Source: Melastoma dodecandrum (taxonomy: Eukaryota > Streptophyta > Magnoliopsida > Myrtales > Melastomataceae). Taken from it: DNA of 64,000 nt. The stretch is from the NCBI GenBank assembly GCA_029817715.1, contig JARUPY010000190.1, positions 1,178,001 to 1,242,000 of the forward strand, read 5' to 3'. The notes below the pieces were generated by a model that worked only from the letters and a program-made list of their open reading frames with translations, ran no database searches and was not told the origin of the DNA. Positions within the stretch are counted from its first letter, which is position 1; each line of letters opens with the position of its first letter. Positions 35,781 to 46,914 of the stretch are shown here, piece after piece. The position numbers and the translations under genes are program-made.

Positions 35781-36600
35781 AAATACCGAAATAATTTCAG
35801 TATTTCGGTTCGGTAATTGGGAGTTTCTAATTTTGAAATGTGCCGAATCATGAATATTCAAGCCCATAAAATCCCAGCCCCTTGCAAAACTTTCCTCTGG
35901 CACACCCGAATGAATCTTCCCTCCCCACCAGCCCTCTCCCTAAAAACATGCCATAGAAAAACACAATTCAGAGTGACACTTTCCTTGGGGCCATCAGTGG
36001 TCCGGACACTCGGATCGTCAACATGCTGTGCAACAACGCCCAGTTCACGGAGGAATCGCTCTTTGCTACTGCCTTGAAAATCATCCGGAACTACTTGATG
36101 GGATATTATGGTGCTTACCCGTTTCTTGCGAGTCATATGATACAAACTTAAAGGAATTGCAGGCAAGGTTTGGGGGGCAAGGATTGCATCGATTGCTTCA
36201 GAGCCATTGGAGAAGGCATCAAACCCATGACCGTAGGAACACACACAGGAATAGCGCATACCGTCGGAGGAGGTGGAGCATCGAGCCATTGGAAGAGACG
36301 GAGCACGGAGAGCCGTCGGGGGAACGAGGAGAGGCAACTCTAGGCCAACGTTTGATTTTTTGTGCATAAAAGATGGTAATAGACTAAGAAAAAACTTAAA
36401 AGAGTAAGTGGCTACAAGCCCAAAATGATACTATTCCAATAATATTTCGGTTTGTTTAGAACACTGAATTATTTTTTCTAAAATATCGAACCGAAACGAA
36501 AATCGAAATTTTCGTAAACACCACACTGAACCAAATACCGAATACCGAATTTCAAAATTTCGGTTCGGTATTTGAAATTCCGAACTTTAAGCTCACCCAT
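35781..36600. mobile_element. Foreign segment replacing part of the array spacer, hAT-like ends, with a captured coding fragment
   Basis: After gene 1 the spacer matches other units up to TTTCCGA (35781), then leaves the family until GTAAGTAGTTGCC at about 36602. About 450 bp of normal spacer is absent. Both ends carry repeated TTTCGGTTCGGTA words in opposite orientation (35800-35815; 36555-36575), and GCTCACCC ends the right side, as in many hAT-derived elements. Inside, + strand 35970-36110 reads DTRIVNMLCNNAQFTEESLF and KIIRNYLMG, and about 36180 reads KDCIDCFRAIGEGI. These resemble a Gnk2/DUF26 cysteine-rich domain. The fragment is broken by frame changes. Confidence 0.45.
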
Positions 36601-36913
36601 AGTAAGTAGTTGCCTTAATTAGAAGAAACCAATTTACCATTTTTTAATAATTGTTATATTTAGAGAAATATTTTTTTCACAAAACAAATAAAATATTCAA
36701 AGTAAATTAGTTCCACCCTCCAAAACGGGAAACCGTTTTTTATGTATTTCTTTTCGTTATATACTGATTAATCTATGAAAAATAGAATTGTTTCTTATTT
36801 TAATTTGCCAAAAAAAAAAAACAATTGAAAAGCTCATTATTTTCTTTATGGCTACCTTTAGAACAAAATATTTTTAAAAACTTATAAATATTTTCTCTTA
36901 TATGTAAATTCAA

Positions 36914-37070
36914 ACGAAATTCGAACCAGGTAGCCGAACTTCATGGGACTAGGCTCAAATTCGTCGAGAGCTCCATTGGGAGCGGCAATGCGAACCACGT
37001 GTCGAGCTGAGTTTTATTTCCTTTGCCCGAACTCGCGTTAATGATGAAAGATTTGGATCATACAGAAGTA
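36914..37070 (+). repeat. Conserved spacer block, first of six copies
   Basis: A less AT-rich block beginning CGAAATTCGAACCAGGTAGC and containing CTCCATTGGGAGCGGCAATG recurs about 840-980 bp before each ATG (about 2050 bp before gene 5, excluding the retrotransposon that splits that spacer). Other copies start at about 39219, 41570, 43903, 58130 and 60440. It is one of the best-kept parts of the spacer. It has no conserved open frame. A CACGTG box is present in this copy (CCACGTGTCG) but mutated to CCCGTG or similar in most others. Confidence 0.7.
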
Positions 37071-37811
37071 GAAATACAACATCTTCTATTAAGGACGGAT
37101 GCCCGTGATAGATTAGTCAGTAAGAAGTGATTCCTAGCACGCTCGCAGGTGGTACGCACTCTCTTATCACGTCCTTATTCTCGGGTTCTACAGCAAGATC
37201 AACAAAATGGAGATGAAGAAAGAGCACAGGGTATAAATTGTGATCCTAAGAATGAGTAGAAAGGCAAGCATGCGTGTGTAAATTGGTCAGTCATTTAGCG
37301 ATAAAATTATTCAATTATTATTATTATTATTATTAAAATTATTACAAATTTATATTCTCATATAAGACTCTCTTACTTTTACAAAAAATAAAAGGAAAAG
37401 GAAAATAAGGCAATTAATTCCAATTCGTTTCATTTTCATTTTTTTTATACATAGTAAGTAATTAAAGGTAATTTTAAGAAGATTTTCGTACCAAAGTTGG
37501 ACCATATTTTGTTTGCTTTGTGAAAAATTGGCTCCTTGCCATAAAATTCGAGGAAAAATTATAGGAAAATTCCTGTAAAAATGTAAATTATAATATTTTA
37601 AAATAAAATATATAAATTTTTCAAATCAGCAGGCCATTTAGGAATATGTTATTACCATTCAAGGCAAAAGGGTGAAGATATAGTAGATAATAATAATGAT
37701 TAGGATGACTAATCTCATTTCCTTCGGCACCATTATAAATTGCAGTGGCTGCCACACATATTCCCCACACATTCATTTCACTATCAACACCAGCAAAAAG
37801 AGCTTATTCTC

Positions 37812-38259
37812 ATGGCTTCTTCCAAGGGACATGTCCTCGCAACGCTTCTCACGATGCTGATGTTGCTCGTTGCACAGTCGCCGAGATCGGCAGAGGCCAT
37901 GGACCCCTGCAAGCTCAAGTGCTTCCTTGGATGCGTCACCGCTAACCCATACTTAATTCCCATCTGCGTGGCCGGTTGCTTCCTTTCGAGTTGTAAAGTG
38001 GTTCCTCCGGCTTCGGACAGCCCTCTGATGAATTGCAAAACCGGTTGCATGATCTCGAGGTGTTCGCGCCAGTATCAGGGTAACTGCCGGTGACCCTTTT
38101 CCCGACAGAACATGGCTTTTACCATGTGTATATTTTATTATTTTACTTTTTAACTAACGCATAATCTTCGTGACAGGTGCCGAGGACGAGAATACCAAGC
38201 GATGCGTTATATCTTGCTCGGACCGTTGTGATGCGGAATACATGGAGAGTCGCTTCTGA
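37812..38259 (+). CDS. Secreted cysteine-rich thionin-like peptide precursor, array gene 2
   Basis: Exons 37812-38079 and 38177-38259 join in phase to 116 residues; the intron is 97 nt. All 12 Cys are present. It differs from the A type (genes 3, 5, 7) mainly in the first loop: CKLKCFLGCVTANPY instead of CKLGCFLGCIGRNPY, and Gly for Ser in the second triplet (CVAGC). An in-frame Met at 37740 would add 24 residues, but this extension is not open in most other copies, so the start at 37812 is preferred. A TATAAAT box lies at 37734-37740. The 5' leader has a short form (CAGCAAAAAGAGC) shared only with gene 7. Confidence 0.8.
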
Positions 38260-40092
38260 TCAGATGTGATGATAAGGAATGGTATTAGCGACGGCTTGTG
38301 TTGATGATAAACAATTGTCGTGTCCACGCACGTGTTTGTTGTACTTTCGAATGCCGTTAATGATATAAAACAGATGTTCCATTGAAATGACACTCCATCG
38401 ATTGGTCATTCGTACTGCTAGTAAATGATCCACCGCGGACAAACGTTTAACCTGAGTTTCCGATCAGAAAAGACCATAAACACACGATACTATGATGCAG
38501 CAGGTGCCATTATTGGCCACGCCCCGATGATTACAATGATTGTTTACTTTTTTTATTTTAACAGAAACCTTAGGAATCACTCGCGTTATAGTCCCGCTCT
38601 TTGGCGAGACAAGCCATTACCGAAACTCCGAAGCATGGCACGACGAAGCAGTGTTGGTAAAGCTTTTGCACGTGAACCAATTACGAATTCGTATGCACCG
38701 TGCTCAACCGTGTCGGGCATTGAAATATAACTAAACAGATTGACGTGCACAACTCATACATTTTAAATCCTGCTTATCTGTATTAGGAATTTCGAATTAG
38801 AACTCGCAACTCATGATACTTAGAAGAGATTTCATTCCTAATTACACACCATGAACCATTAAAATAAAAGACACGTGTGGATGATGTTTTTTGTAAATCT
38901 GGTAAGTAGTTGCCTTAATTAGAAGAAACCAATTTACCATTTTTTGATATTCAGGGAAATATTTTTTTCATAAAACAAATAAAATATTCAAAGTAAATTA
39001 GTTCCAACCTTAAAAACGGGAAATCGTTTTTTTGTGTATTTCTTTTTGTTACATACTGATTAATCTATGAAAAACAGAATTGTTTCTTATTTTAATTTAC
39101 CAAAAAAAGAAAAACAATTGAAAAGCTCATTATTTTCTTTATGGCTACCTTTAGAACAAAATATTTTTTAAAAATTTATAAATATTTTCTCTTGAATGTA
39201 AATTCCGAAAACGTTTTACGAAATTCGAACCAGGTAGCCGAACTTCATGAGACTAGGCTCAAATTCGTCGGCAGCTCCATTGGGAGCGGCAATGCGAACC
39301 CCGTGTCGGGCTGAGGTTTATTTCCTTTGCCCGAGCTCGCGTTAATGATGAAAGATTTGGATCATACAGAAGCTGAAAGTAGCATTACAACATCTTCTGT
39401 TAAGGATGGATCCCCCTCTGTGATAGATTAGTCAGTAAGAAGTAATTCCTAGCACACTCGCAGATGGTACGCACTCTCTTATCACGTCCTTATTCTCGGG
39501 TTCTACCACAAGATCAACAAAATGGAGATGAATAAACTTATGAAACATCACGGATACGTTAAAAATTAAAATATATAATATATCAGGTGCGTAAGTTTGT
39601 AAGCCATTTAGTGATAAAATTATTCAATTGTTATTATTATTATTATTAACTATTGATTTCGAAAATTATTAAAATTTTATATTCTCATTCAAAACGTTCT
39701 TACTTTTGAAAAAAAAGGATAAGGAAAATAGGGCAATTAATCCCAATTCCTTTCATTTTCAGGTTTTTTTATACATAGTAAGTAATAGAAGGTAATTTTA
39801 AGAAGATTTTCGTACCAAAATTGTGCCTTGTGAAAAATTGGCTCCTTGCCATAAAATTATAGGAAAATTAGGTTAAAAAATCACATTTGATTTTCGAAAA
39901 TTCTCATATTTAGATTCCTCTAAAAATGTAAATTATAATATTTTAAAATAAATTATTCAAGCTCTTCAAATCTGCAGGCCATTTAGGAATATGTTATTAC
40001 CATTTAAGGCAAAAGGGTGAAGATATAGTAGATATAATAATAATAATAATAATAATGATTCGGATGACTAATCTCATTTCCTTCAGCCCCAT

Positions 40093-40099
40093 TATAAAT
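40093..40099 (+). promoter_or_regulatory. TATA box of array gene 3, conserved in all seven units
   Basis: TATAAAT in the context CCATTATAAATTGCAGTGGC sits 88 nt before the ATG. The same word occurs before every copy: 35050, 37734, 40093, 42441, 56099, 58953 and 61334 (start positions). The sequence from about 50 nt before the TATA box to the ATG is among the best conserved of the unit, so all seven share one core promoter and short leader. Transcription should begin about 30 nt downstream, giving a leader of roughly 50 nt (inference). Confidence 0.75.
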
Positions 40100-40180
40100 T
40101 GCAGTGGCTGCCACACATATTCCCCACACATTCATTTCACTATCAACACCAGCGATAAGAAACGATAAGAGCTTATTCTC

Positions 40181-40628
40181 ATGGCTTCTTCCAAGGGACA
40201 TGTCCTGGCAACGCTTCTCACGATCCTGATGTTGCTCGTGGCACAGTCGCCGAGATCGGCAGAGGCCCTCGACCCCTGCAAGCTCGGGTGCTTCCTTGGA
40301 TGCATCGGCCGTAACCCATATTTAATTCCCATCTGTGTGGCCAGTTGCTTCCTTTCGAGTTGTAAAGTGGTTCCTCCGGCTTCTGACAGCCCTCTGATGA
40401 ATTGCAAAACCGGTTGCATGATGTCGAGGTGTTCGCGCCAGTATCAGGGTAACTGCCGGTGACCCTTTTCCCGACAGAACATGGCTTTTTCCATGTGTAT
40501 AATTTATTATTTTACGTTTTAACTAACGCATAATCTTTGTGACAGGTGCCGAGGAAGAGAATACCAAGCAATGCGTTATATCTTGCTCGGACCGTTGTGA
40601 TGCGGAATACATGGAGAGTCGCTTCTGA
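40181..40628 (+). CDS. Secreted cysteine-rich thionin-like peptide precursor, array gene 3 (A type)
   Basis: Exons 40181-40448 and 40546-40628 join in phase to 116 residues; the intron is 97 nt. Signal peptide MASSKGHVLATLLTILMLL ends before ALDPCK. The first-exon protein is identical to that of gene 7 and differs from gene 5 at one residue (MMSRC against MISRC). Exon 2 has two Glu after Ala (GAEEENTKQ) where genes 2, 5 and 7 have GAEDE. The leader carries GATAAGAAACGATAAGAGC, shared with gene 5. A TATAAAT box lies at 40093-40099. Secretion is predicted. Target and activity are unknown. Confidence 0.8.
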
Positions 40629-42527
40629 TCATATGTGATGATAAGGAATGGTATTAGCGACGGCTTGTGTTGATGATAAATAATTGTCGTGTCCACGCAC
40701 GTGTTTGTTGTACTTTCGAATGCAGTTAATGATATAAAACGGATGTTCCATTGAAATGACACTCCATCGATTGGTCATTCGTACTGCTAGTAAATGATCC
40801 ACCGCGGACAAACGTTTAACCCGAGTTTCCGATCAGAAAAGACCATAAACACACGATACTATGATGCAGCAGGCGGCATTACTAGCCATGCCCCGATGAT
40901 TACAATGATGTTTAGTTCTTCATTTTAATAGAAAACTTAGGAATCACTCGCGCTAAAGTCCCGTTCTTTGGCGAGACAAGCCATTACCGAAACTCCGAAG
41001 CATGATGCGGCGAAGCAGAGTTGGTAAAGCCTTTGCGCGTGAACCAATTACGAATTCGAATGCACCGTGCGCAACCGTGTCGGGCATTGAAATATAACTA
41101 AACAGATTAACATGCACAACTCATACATGTCAAATCCTGCTGTAGGAATTTCGAATTAGAACTCGCAACTCATGATACTTAGAAGAGATTTCATTCCTAA
41201 TTACACACCATGAACCATTAAAATAAAAGACACGTGTGGATGATGTTTTTTGTAAATCTGGTAAGTAGTTGCCTTAATTAGAAGAAATCAATTTACCATT
41301 TTTTTGATAATTGCCATATTTAGGGAAATATTTTTTTCATAAAACAAATAAAATATTCAAAGTAAATTAGTTCCAACCTTCAAAACGGGAAACCGTTTTT
41401 TTATGTATTTCTTTTTGTTACATATGATTAATCTATGAAAAATAGAATTGTTTCTTATTTTAATTTACCAAAAAAAGAAAAACAATTGAAAAGCTCATTA
41501 TTTTCTTTATGGCTACCTTTAGAACATAATATTTTTAAAAAATTTATAAATATTTCAGAAAAAGTTTTACGAAATTCGAACCAGGTAGCCGAACTTCATG
41601 GGACTAGGCTCAAATTCATCGACAGCTCCATTGGGAGCGGCAATGCGAACCCCGTGTTGAGCTGAGGTTTATTTCCTTTGCCCGAGCTTGCGTTAATGAT
41701 GAAAGATTTGGATAATACAGAAGCTGAAAGTAGCAATACAACATCTTCAATTAAGGAAGGATGCCCCTCTCCAACGTTGTGATAGATTAGTCAGTAAGAA
41801 GTAATTCCTAGCACACTCACAGATGGTACGCATTCTCTTGTCACGTCCTTATTCTCGGGTTCTACCGCAAGATCAACAAAATGGAGATGAAGAAAGAGCA
41901 CAGGGTATAAATTGTGATCCTAAGAATGAGTAGAGCGGCAAGCATGCGTGTGTAAATTGGTCAGTCATTTAGTGATAAAATTATTCAATTATTATTATTA
42001 TTATTATTAATAACTATTGATTTCGAAAATTATTATAATTTTATATTCTCAAGAGGGTCTTACTTTTGCAAAAACAAAAGGATAAGGAAAATAAGGCAAT
42101 TAATCCCAATTCCTTTCATTTTCAGGTTTTTTTATACATAGTAAGTAATAGAAGGTAATTTTAAGAAGATTTTCGTACCAAAATTGTGCCTTGTGAAAAA
42201 TTGGCTCCTTGCCATAAAATTATAGGAAAATTAGGTTAAAAAATCACATTTGATTTTCGAAAATTATCATGTTTAGATTCCTCTAAAAATGTAAATTATA
42301 ATATTTTAATATAAATTATTTAAACTCTTCAAATCTTCAGGCCATTTAGGAATATGTTATTACCATTTAAGGCAAAAGAGTGAAGATATAGTAGATATAA
42401 TGATGATTCGGATGACTAATCTCATTTCCTTCAGCCCCATTATAAATTGCAGTGGCTGCCACACATATTCCCCACACATTCATTTCACTATCAACATCAG
42501 CGAAGGAAACGTTAAGAGCTTATTCTA

Positions 42528-42967
42528 ATGGCTTCTTCCAAGGGACATGTCCTCGCAACGCTTCTCACGATCCTGATGTTGCTCGTGGCACAATCTCCGA
42601 GATCGGCAGAGGCCATCGACAGCTGCAAGGTCGCATGCTTCCTTGGATGCGTCGGCCGTAACCCATACTTATTTCCCGTCTGCGTGGCCGGTTGCTTCCT
42701 TTCGAGCTGTAAAGTGATTCCTCCGGCTTCCGACAGCCCTCTGATGGATTGCAAAACTGGTTGCATCATGTCCAGGTGTCCGCGCCAGCATCCGGGTAAC
42801 TGCCGATGATTGTTTTTCTTGACGGAACATGGCTTTTACCACGTTCATAATTCTTTATATTTTAACGCATAATCTTCGTGGCAGGTGCCGTCGACGAGAA
42901 TACCAAGCAATGCGTTATATCTTGCTCCGACCGTTGTGATGCGGAATACATGAAGAGTCACTTCTGA
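42528..42967 (+). CDS. Secreted cysteine-rich thionin-like peptide precursor, array gene 4 (B type)
   Basis: Exons 42528-42795 and 42885-42967 join in phase to 116 residues; the intron is 89 nt. B-type features shared with gene 6 are AIDSCKVACFLGCVGRNPYL, FPVCVAGC, KVIPPASDSPLMDC and CIMSRCPRQH. It differs from gene 6 in exon 1 by Pro for Gln just before the splice junction (HPG against HQG) and in exon 2 at the third codon (VDE against DNE). All 12 Cys are kept. A TATAAAT box lies at 42441-42447. The retrotransposon is inserted about 1.3 kb downstream of its stop. Confidence 0.8.
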
Positions 42968-44248
42968 TCACATGTGATGATAAGGATTGGTATTACCGAC
43001 GGCTTGTGTTGATGATAAATAATTGTCGTGTCCACGCACGTGTTTGTTGTACTTTCAAATGCAGTTAATGATATAAAACGGACGTTCCATTGAAATGACA
43101 CTCCCTCGATCATTGGTCTTTCGTACTGCTAGTAAATGATCGACCGCGGACAAACGTTTAACCCGACTTTCCGATCAGAAAAGACCATAAAGACACGATA
43201 CTATGATGCAGCAGGCACCATTACTGGCCATGCCCCGATGATTACAATGATGATTACTTTTTCATTCTAACAGAAAACTTAGGAATCACTCGCGCTATTG
43301 TCTCGTTCTTTGGCGAGACAAGCCATTACCGAAACTCCTAAGCATGACGCGGCGAAACAGAGTAGGTAGAGCCTTAGCGCATGAACCAATTACGAATTCG
43401 TATGCACCGTGCGCAACCGTGTCGGGATTGAAATATAACCAAACAGATTAACATGCACAACTCATACATGTCAAATTCTGCTGTATCTGTATTTGGAATT
43501 TCGAATTAGAACTCACAACTCATGATACTTAGAGGAGATTTCATTCCTAACTACACACCATGAACCATTAAAATAAAAGACACCTGTGGATGATGTTTTT
43601 TTAAATCTGGTAAGTAGTGGCCTTAATTAGAAGAAACCAATTTACCATTATTTTTTTCATAAAACAAATAAAATATTCAAAGTAAATTAGTTCCATCCTT
43701 CAAAACGGGAAACCGTTTTTTTATGTATTTCTTTTTGTTACATACTGATTAATCTATGAAAAATAGAATTGTTTTGTATTTTAACTTACCAAAAAAAACA
43801 ATTGAAAAGCTCGTTATTTTCTTCATGGCTACCATTAGAACAAAATATTTTTAAAAAATTTATAAATATTTTCTCTTGAATGTAAATTCAGAAAAAGTTT
43901 TACGAAATTCGAACCACGTAGCCGAACTTCATGGGACTAGGCTCAAATTCGTCGACAGCTCCATTGGGAGCGGCAATGCGAACCCCGTGTCAAGCTGAGG
44001 TTTATTTCCTTTGCCCGAGCTTGCGCTAATGATGAAAGATTTGGATAATACAGAAGCTGAAAGTAGCAATACAACTTCTTCTATTAAGGACGGATGCCCC
44101 TCTCCACCGTTGTGATAGATTAGTCAGTAAGAAGTAATTCCTAGCACACTCGCAGATGGTACGCATTCTCTTGTCACGTCCTTATTCTCGGGTTCTACCA
44201 CAAGATCAACAAAATGGAGATGAATAAACTTAAGAAACATCACGGGTA

Positions 44249-44253
44249 CTTTA
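44249..44253 (+). repeat. Target-site duplication CTTTA (left copy; right copy 55580-55584)
   Basis: Five bases CTTTA stand directly before the left LTR (starting TGTCGACG) and directly after the right LTR (ending GTCTACA). The duplication is perfect and of the length made by Ty3/gypsy integrases, which proves one intact insertion event. Confidence 0.92.
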
Positions 44254-45501
44254 TGTCGACGTAAAAAATCTCACGGTTCGTATATAAACCGGAAGCAACG
44301 TACAAATTGTCGTATGAAAAATATAGCGGGTTCAATCTCTAGTCACGGACAAAGCACGTGAGTCCTGTGATTCTATACTCATAAGATATCCGAAATATGG
44401 ATGGGCTGAAGCTCTGGCAAATATCTGCTGGAGCTTTAGGGAGATATATTGATGAAGATGCTGGAGCTGCAGGGCTTGATCTTCAGAAATGGCGAAGATC
44501 ACCAAGGCTGTAGAAGCTTGATCTGGAGAGTCTTCTGAGGATGGGCGAAGAACACCAGGGCTGTTGTAGAAGCTTGATCTGGAGAGTCTTCTGAGGATGG
44601 GCGAAGAACACCAGGGCTATTGAAGCTTGGTCTTGATCTTGAATGCTTGAACTTGATCTTCAGGCTTGATCTCGATCTTCAGACTTGATCTCGATCTTCA
44701 GCCTTGATCTCGATCTTCAGACTTGATCTTGAACCTTGATCTTGTAGCCTTCGGAGATAAACCCGCAAGAGGGGCCTTCGGAGATATACCCGCTAGAGGG
44801 GCCTTCGGAGATAAACCCGCAAGAGGGGCCTTCGGAGATAAACCCGCTAGAGGGGCCTTCGGAGATATACCCCTAGAAGGGCCTTCGGAGATAAACCCGC
44901 TAGAGGGGCCTTCGGAGATATACCCCTAGAAGGGCCTTCGGAGATAAACCCGCAAGAGGGGCCTTCGGAGATATACCCCTAGAAGGGCCTTCGCCGCCGC
45001 ACCACCCGCAGAGGGGCCTTCGCCGCACCACCCACTGATGGGTCTTCAAAAATAACTAGAATCTCTTTATAACCCAATGGGGCTTAAGAGAATAAGAGAG
45101 AAGAGAGAATTTTTTGTGTGTCTTCATGAGGGAGGTGAGACTCCCTTTATATAGGAGTTGAAGGACCCTTGGGTGCCCTCTCTTTCCGATGTGGGACAAA
45201 GAGTCATGGGCTTAAAGGCCATATTGGGCCGACATTTGGATTGGGCCGAAGTTTGAATGGGCCGATATATGGGCTAAGTCCAGGTCATTTTATAATTGGG
45301 TTAGGCTTAATTGGGCTAGCATATGGGCTGAGCCATAATTTTAAAACCCAATAATAAATGGGTTGGGCTTGAGCTTTTTTATAATCTCAGGCCCATGTAT
45401 TATATTTACCCAAAGATATAATTGCCTATAATATAAAGGCAATCAACCATATTCAGCCTATATAATATATGGTTTGGGCCGATAAAATTTCAATGTCTAC
45501 A
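44254..45501 (-). repeat. 3' LTR of the Tat element (1248 bp)
   Basis: It matches 54218-55579 with about ten substitutions. It has two units of a 56-bp repeat (from 44522, starting TCTGGAGAGTCTTC), a second array of about 27-bp units CCTTCGGAGATA(A/T)ACCC (44747-45040), and a minus-strand TATATAAAG at 45145-45153. An open frame at 44723-44929 reading through the 27-bp repeats is only a by-product of the repeat. Confidence 0.95.
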
Positions 45502-45516
45502 AATGCCCCCACTTTA
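45502..45516 (-). other. Polypurine tract of the retrotransposon
   Basis: Read on the minus strand, AAAGTGGGGGCATT stands immediately before the 3' LTR (TGTAGACATT). This is the expected place and composition for the plus-strand primer of reverse transcription. It confirms the minus orientation of the element. Confidence 0.8.
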
Positions 45517-45529
45517 ATTCGTATCTCGT

Positions 45530-46520
45530 ATGCGTATATATATTGCAGAGAGATTAGGATTAAAGTATGTGAATATTGGAGTGGGATCAGTAAGACACAT
45601 GGTGTGTATTTCACAAATTAGATCTGTGGTTTATTTCAAGGAGATGACTTCATCTGGACAACAGTATATGTGTCTTGCGAAGGACAAGAACTCACAAGAA
45701 GAAGATATGCTGAAGTTACCATGTCTTCCATCCAAAATGGGTCATTGTGCTCCGTACATCAAGCTTGATATCCAACACTGATCGAAGGAGATTCCATATG
45801 ATTCTTATTCTCCAAGGCCTGGTCTTTGGGTGTCGCCATCTACAATGTCATATGCCGAACCAAACCCTTCACTTACATTTGGCGAATCTTGTTAGGAAGG
45901 ATATTTTCGAGAGTTGCTTGATAATCATCAACGGAAGCTTGAATTCCAGAATGGATTGCTCAATTCGAAGGGAATAAAGAAGTTGATGACACTTCTGTCG
46001 ACCCTGACTTGAGTGACCCAGCTGTGGCTTCTCGAGCTTATATATGGGAAGACATCGAGAAGAAGATTTTCAAAACTCCATTTAGTCAGGGTCACACACT
46101 TACTGAGGAGTTGGAGAATATTCTCGATCTCATCAATGAAAGTGAGCATTTGGAATGGGCTCCTATCTATGCCTTGGTGGAAGAATATATGCAAGGATCG
46201 ACAAAATATTCAGATCTATTGCCCACCGTTGAAGGGACAACAACAGAAGAATAACTAGTCGCCGTTAAAGCCCAGATTGAAGAACTCCGACAACAATTGT
46301 CTGACTGTATTGGGGCTAAAGCGACCTTAGATGATTCTCTAGAGTAGACTGTTGCTATTATTAAGAAGGCAGATGAGGACATATCAAAATTTGAAGGAGC
46401 CATGTCTGCTTTGAAGAATGCCTGAATAGTCCGTGATGAAGATCGTTTGTCCTTCAATGAACTTCAAGAGCAGCTGAAGAGGACTCGTGAAGAGATTGTC
46501 CAATTTACCTGGGAAGCTTG
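45530..46520 (+). pseudogene. Antisense ORF (aORF-like) of the Tat element, damaged
   Basis: This lies between pol and the 3' LTR and reads opposite to gag-pol. The best piece, 46009-46254, is open for 81 codons: SDPAVASRAYIWEDIEKKIF, then LTEELENILDLINESEHLEW and ALVEEYMQGSTKYSDLL. Past a TAA the same frame continues as coiled-coil-like sequence (VKAQIEELRQQLSDC, ADEDISKFEGAMSALKN, FNELQEQLKRTREEI) with two more stops. Upstream, 45530-45960 has protein-like pieces in two frames. Extra antisense ORFs at this place are known in plant Tat elements, some related to plant mobile-domain proteins. I cannot confirm that relation here. Confidence 0.6.
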
Positions 46521-46666
46521 ATTTCACCCTTCTAGCTTGTTTAGGCTCTGGAATAGGACTTTCCTTCTTTGTAGGACTATCATTTCTTTGAATAAAAAGT
46601 CCTTTCTTTTCAAAGTCGTTCATCTCTTATACTCGTGGAACACGACTTTAATATATATTTTTTTAA

Positions 46667-46860
46667 AGCCGTTCACAGTTTATACTGGTGCGGGCCAGGA
46701 GTATTACTTTTTATTTAGCCGTTCACAGTTTATACTCGTGCGGGCCAGGAGTATTACATTTTGTTTAGCCGTTCACAGTTTATACTCGTGCGGGCCAGGA
46801 GTATTACATTTTGTTTAGCCGTTCACAGTTTATACTCGTGCGGGCCAGGAGTATTACATG
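46667..46860 (+). repeat. Four tandem 50-bp repeats at the 3' end of pol
   Basis: Units start at 46667, 46717, 46767 and 46817 with AGCCGTTCACAGTTTATACT and contain GCGGGCCAGGAGTATTAC. They are nearly identical. A partial, diverged unit follows (GTGCAGTTTAGGCTC...GGAGCATTACAT, about 46880-46912). The array lies between the convergent ends of pol (-) and the antisense ORF region (+). Confidence 0.9.
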
Positions 46861-46914
46861 ATGATTTTTTTTATGTCGTGCAGTTTAGGCTCATGCGACA
46901 TGGAGCATTACATT

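Noticed and set aside
37740..37811. N-terminal extension of array genes 2 and 7 (Met at 37740 and 61340)
   Set aside because: It is open only where the leader is the short form. Other copies shift frame in the leader, and the extension would bury the signal peptide. The extension starts at the end of the TATA box itself.
38425..38730. 101-codon frame in the 3' spacer of unit 2, seen again at 56810-57115
   Set aside because: Genes 3, 4 and 6 have stops or shifts at the same place, so it is not kept as protein. It is repeated spacer.
41435..41665. 76-codon frame in the spacer before array gene 4
   Set aside because: It starts in AT-rich spacer and runs through the conserved block; the frame is not open in the other units.
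44723..44929. Repetitive 'FGDKPARGA' frame in both LTRs (also 54801-55007)
   Set aside because: The period of the LTR repeat array keeps this frame open by chance, and it ends without any domain.
44747..45040. Regular short repeats resembling a CRISPR array
   Set aside because: This is plant DNA. The units are directly adjacent with no unique spacers, and they lie in both LTRs.
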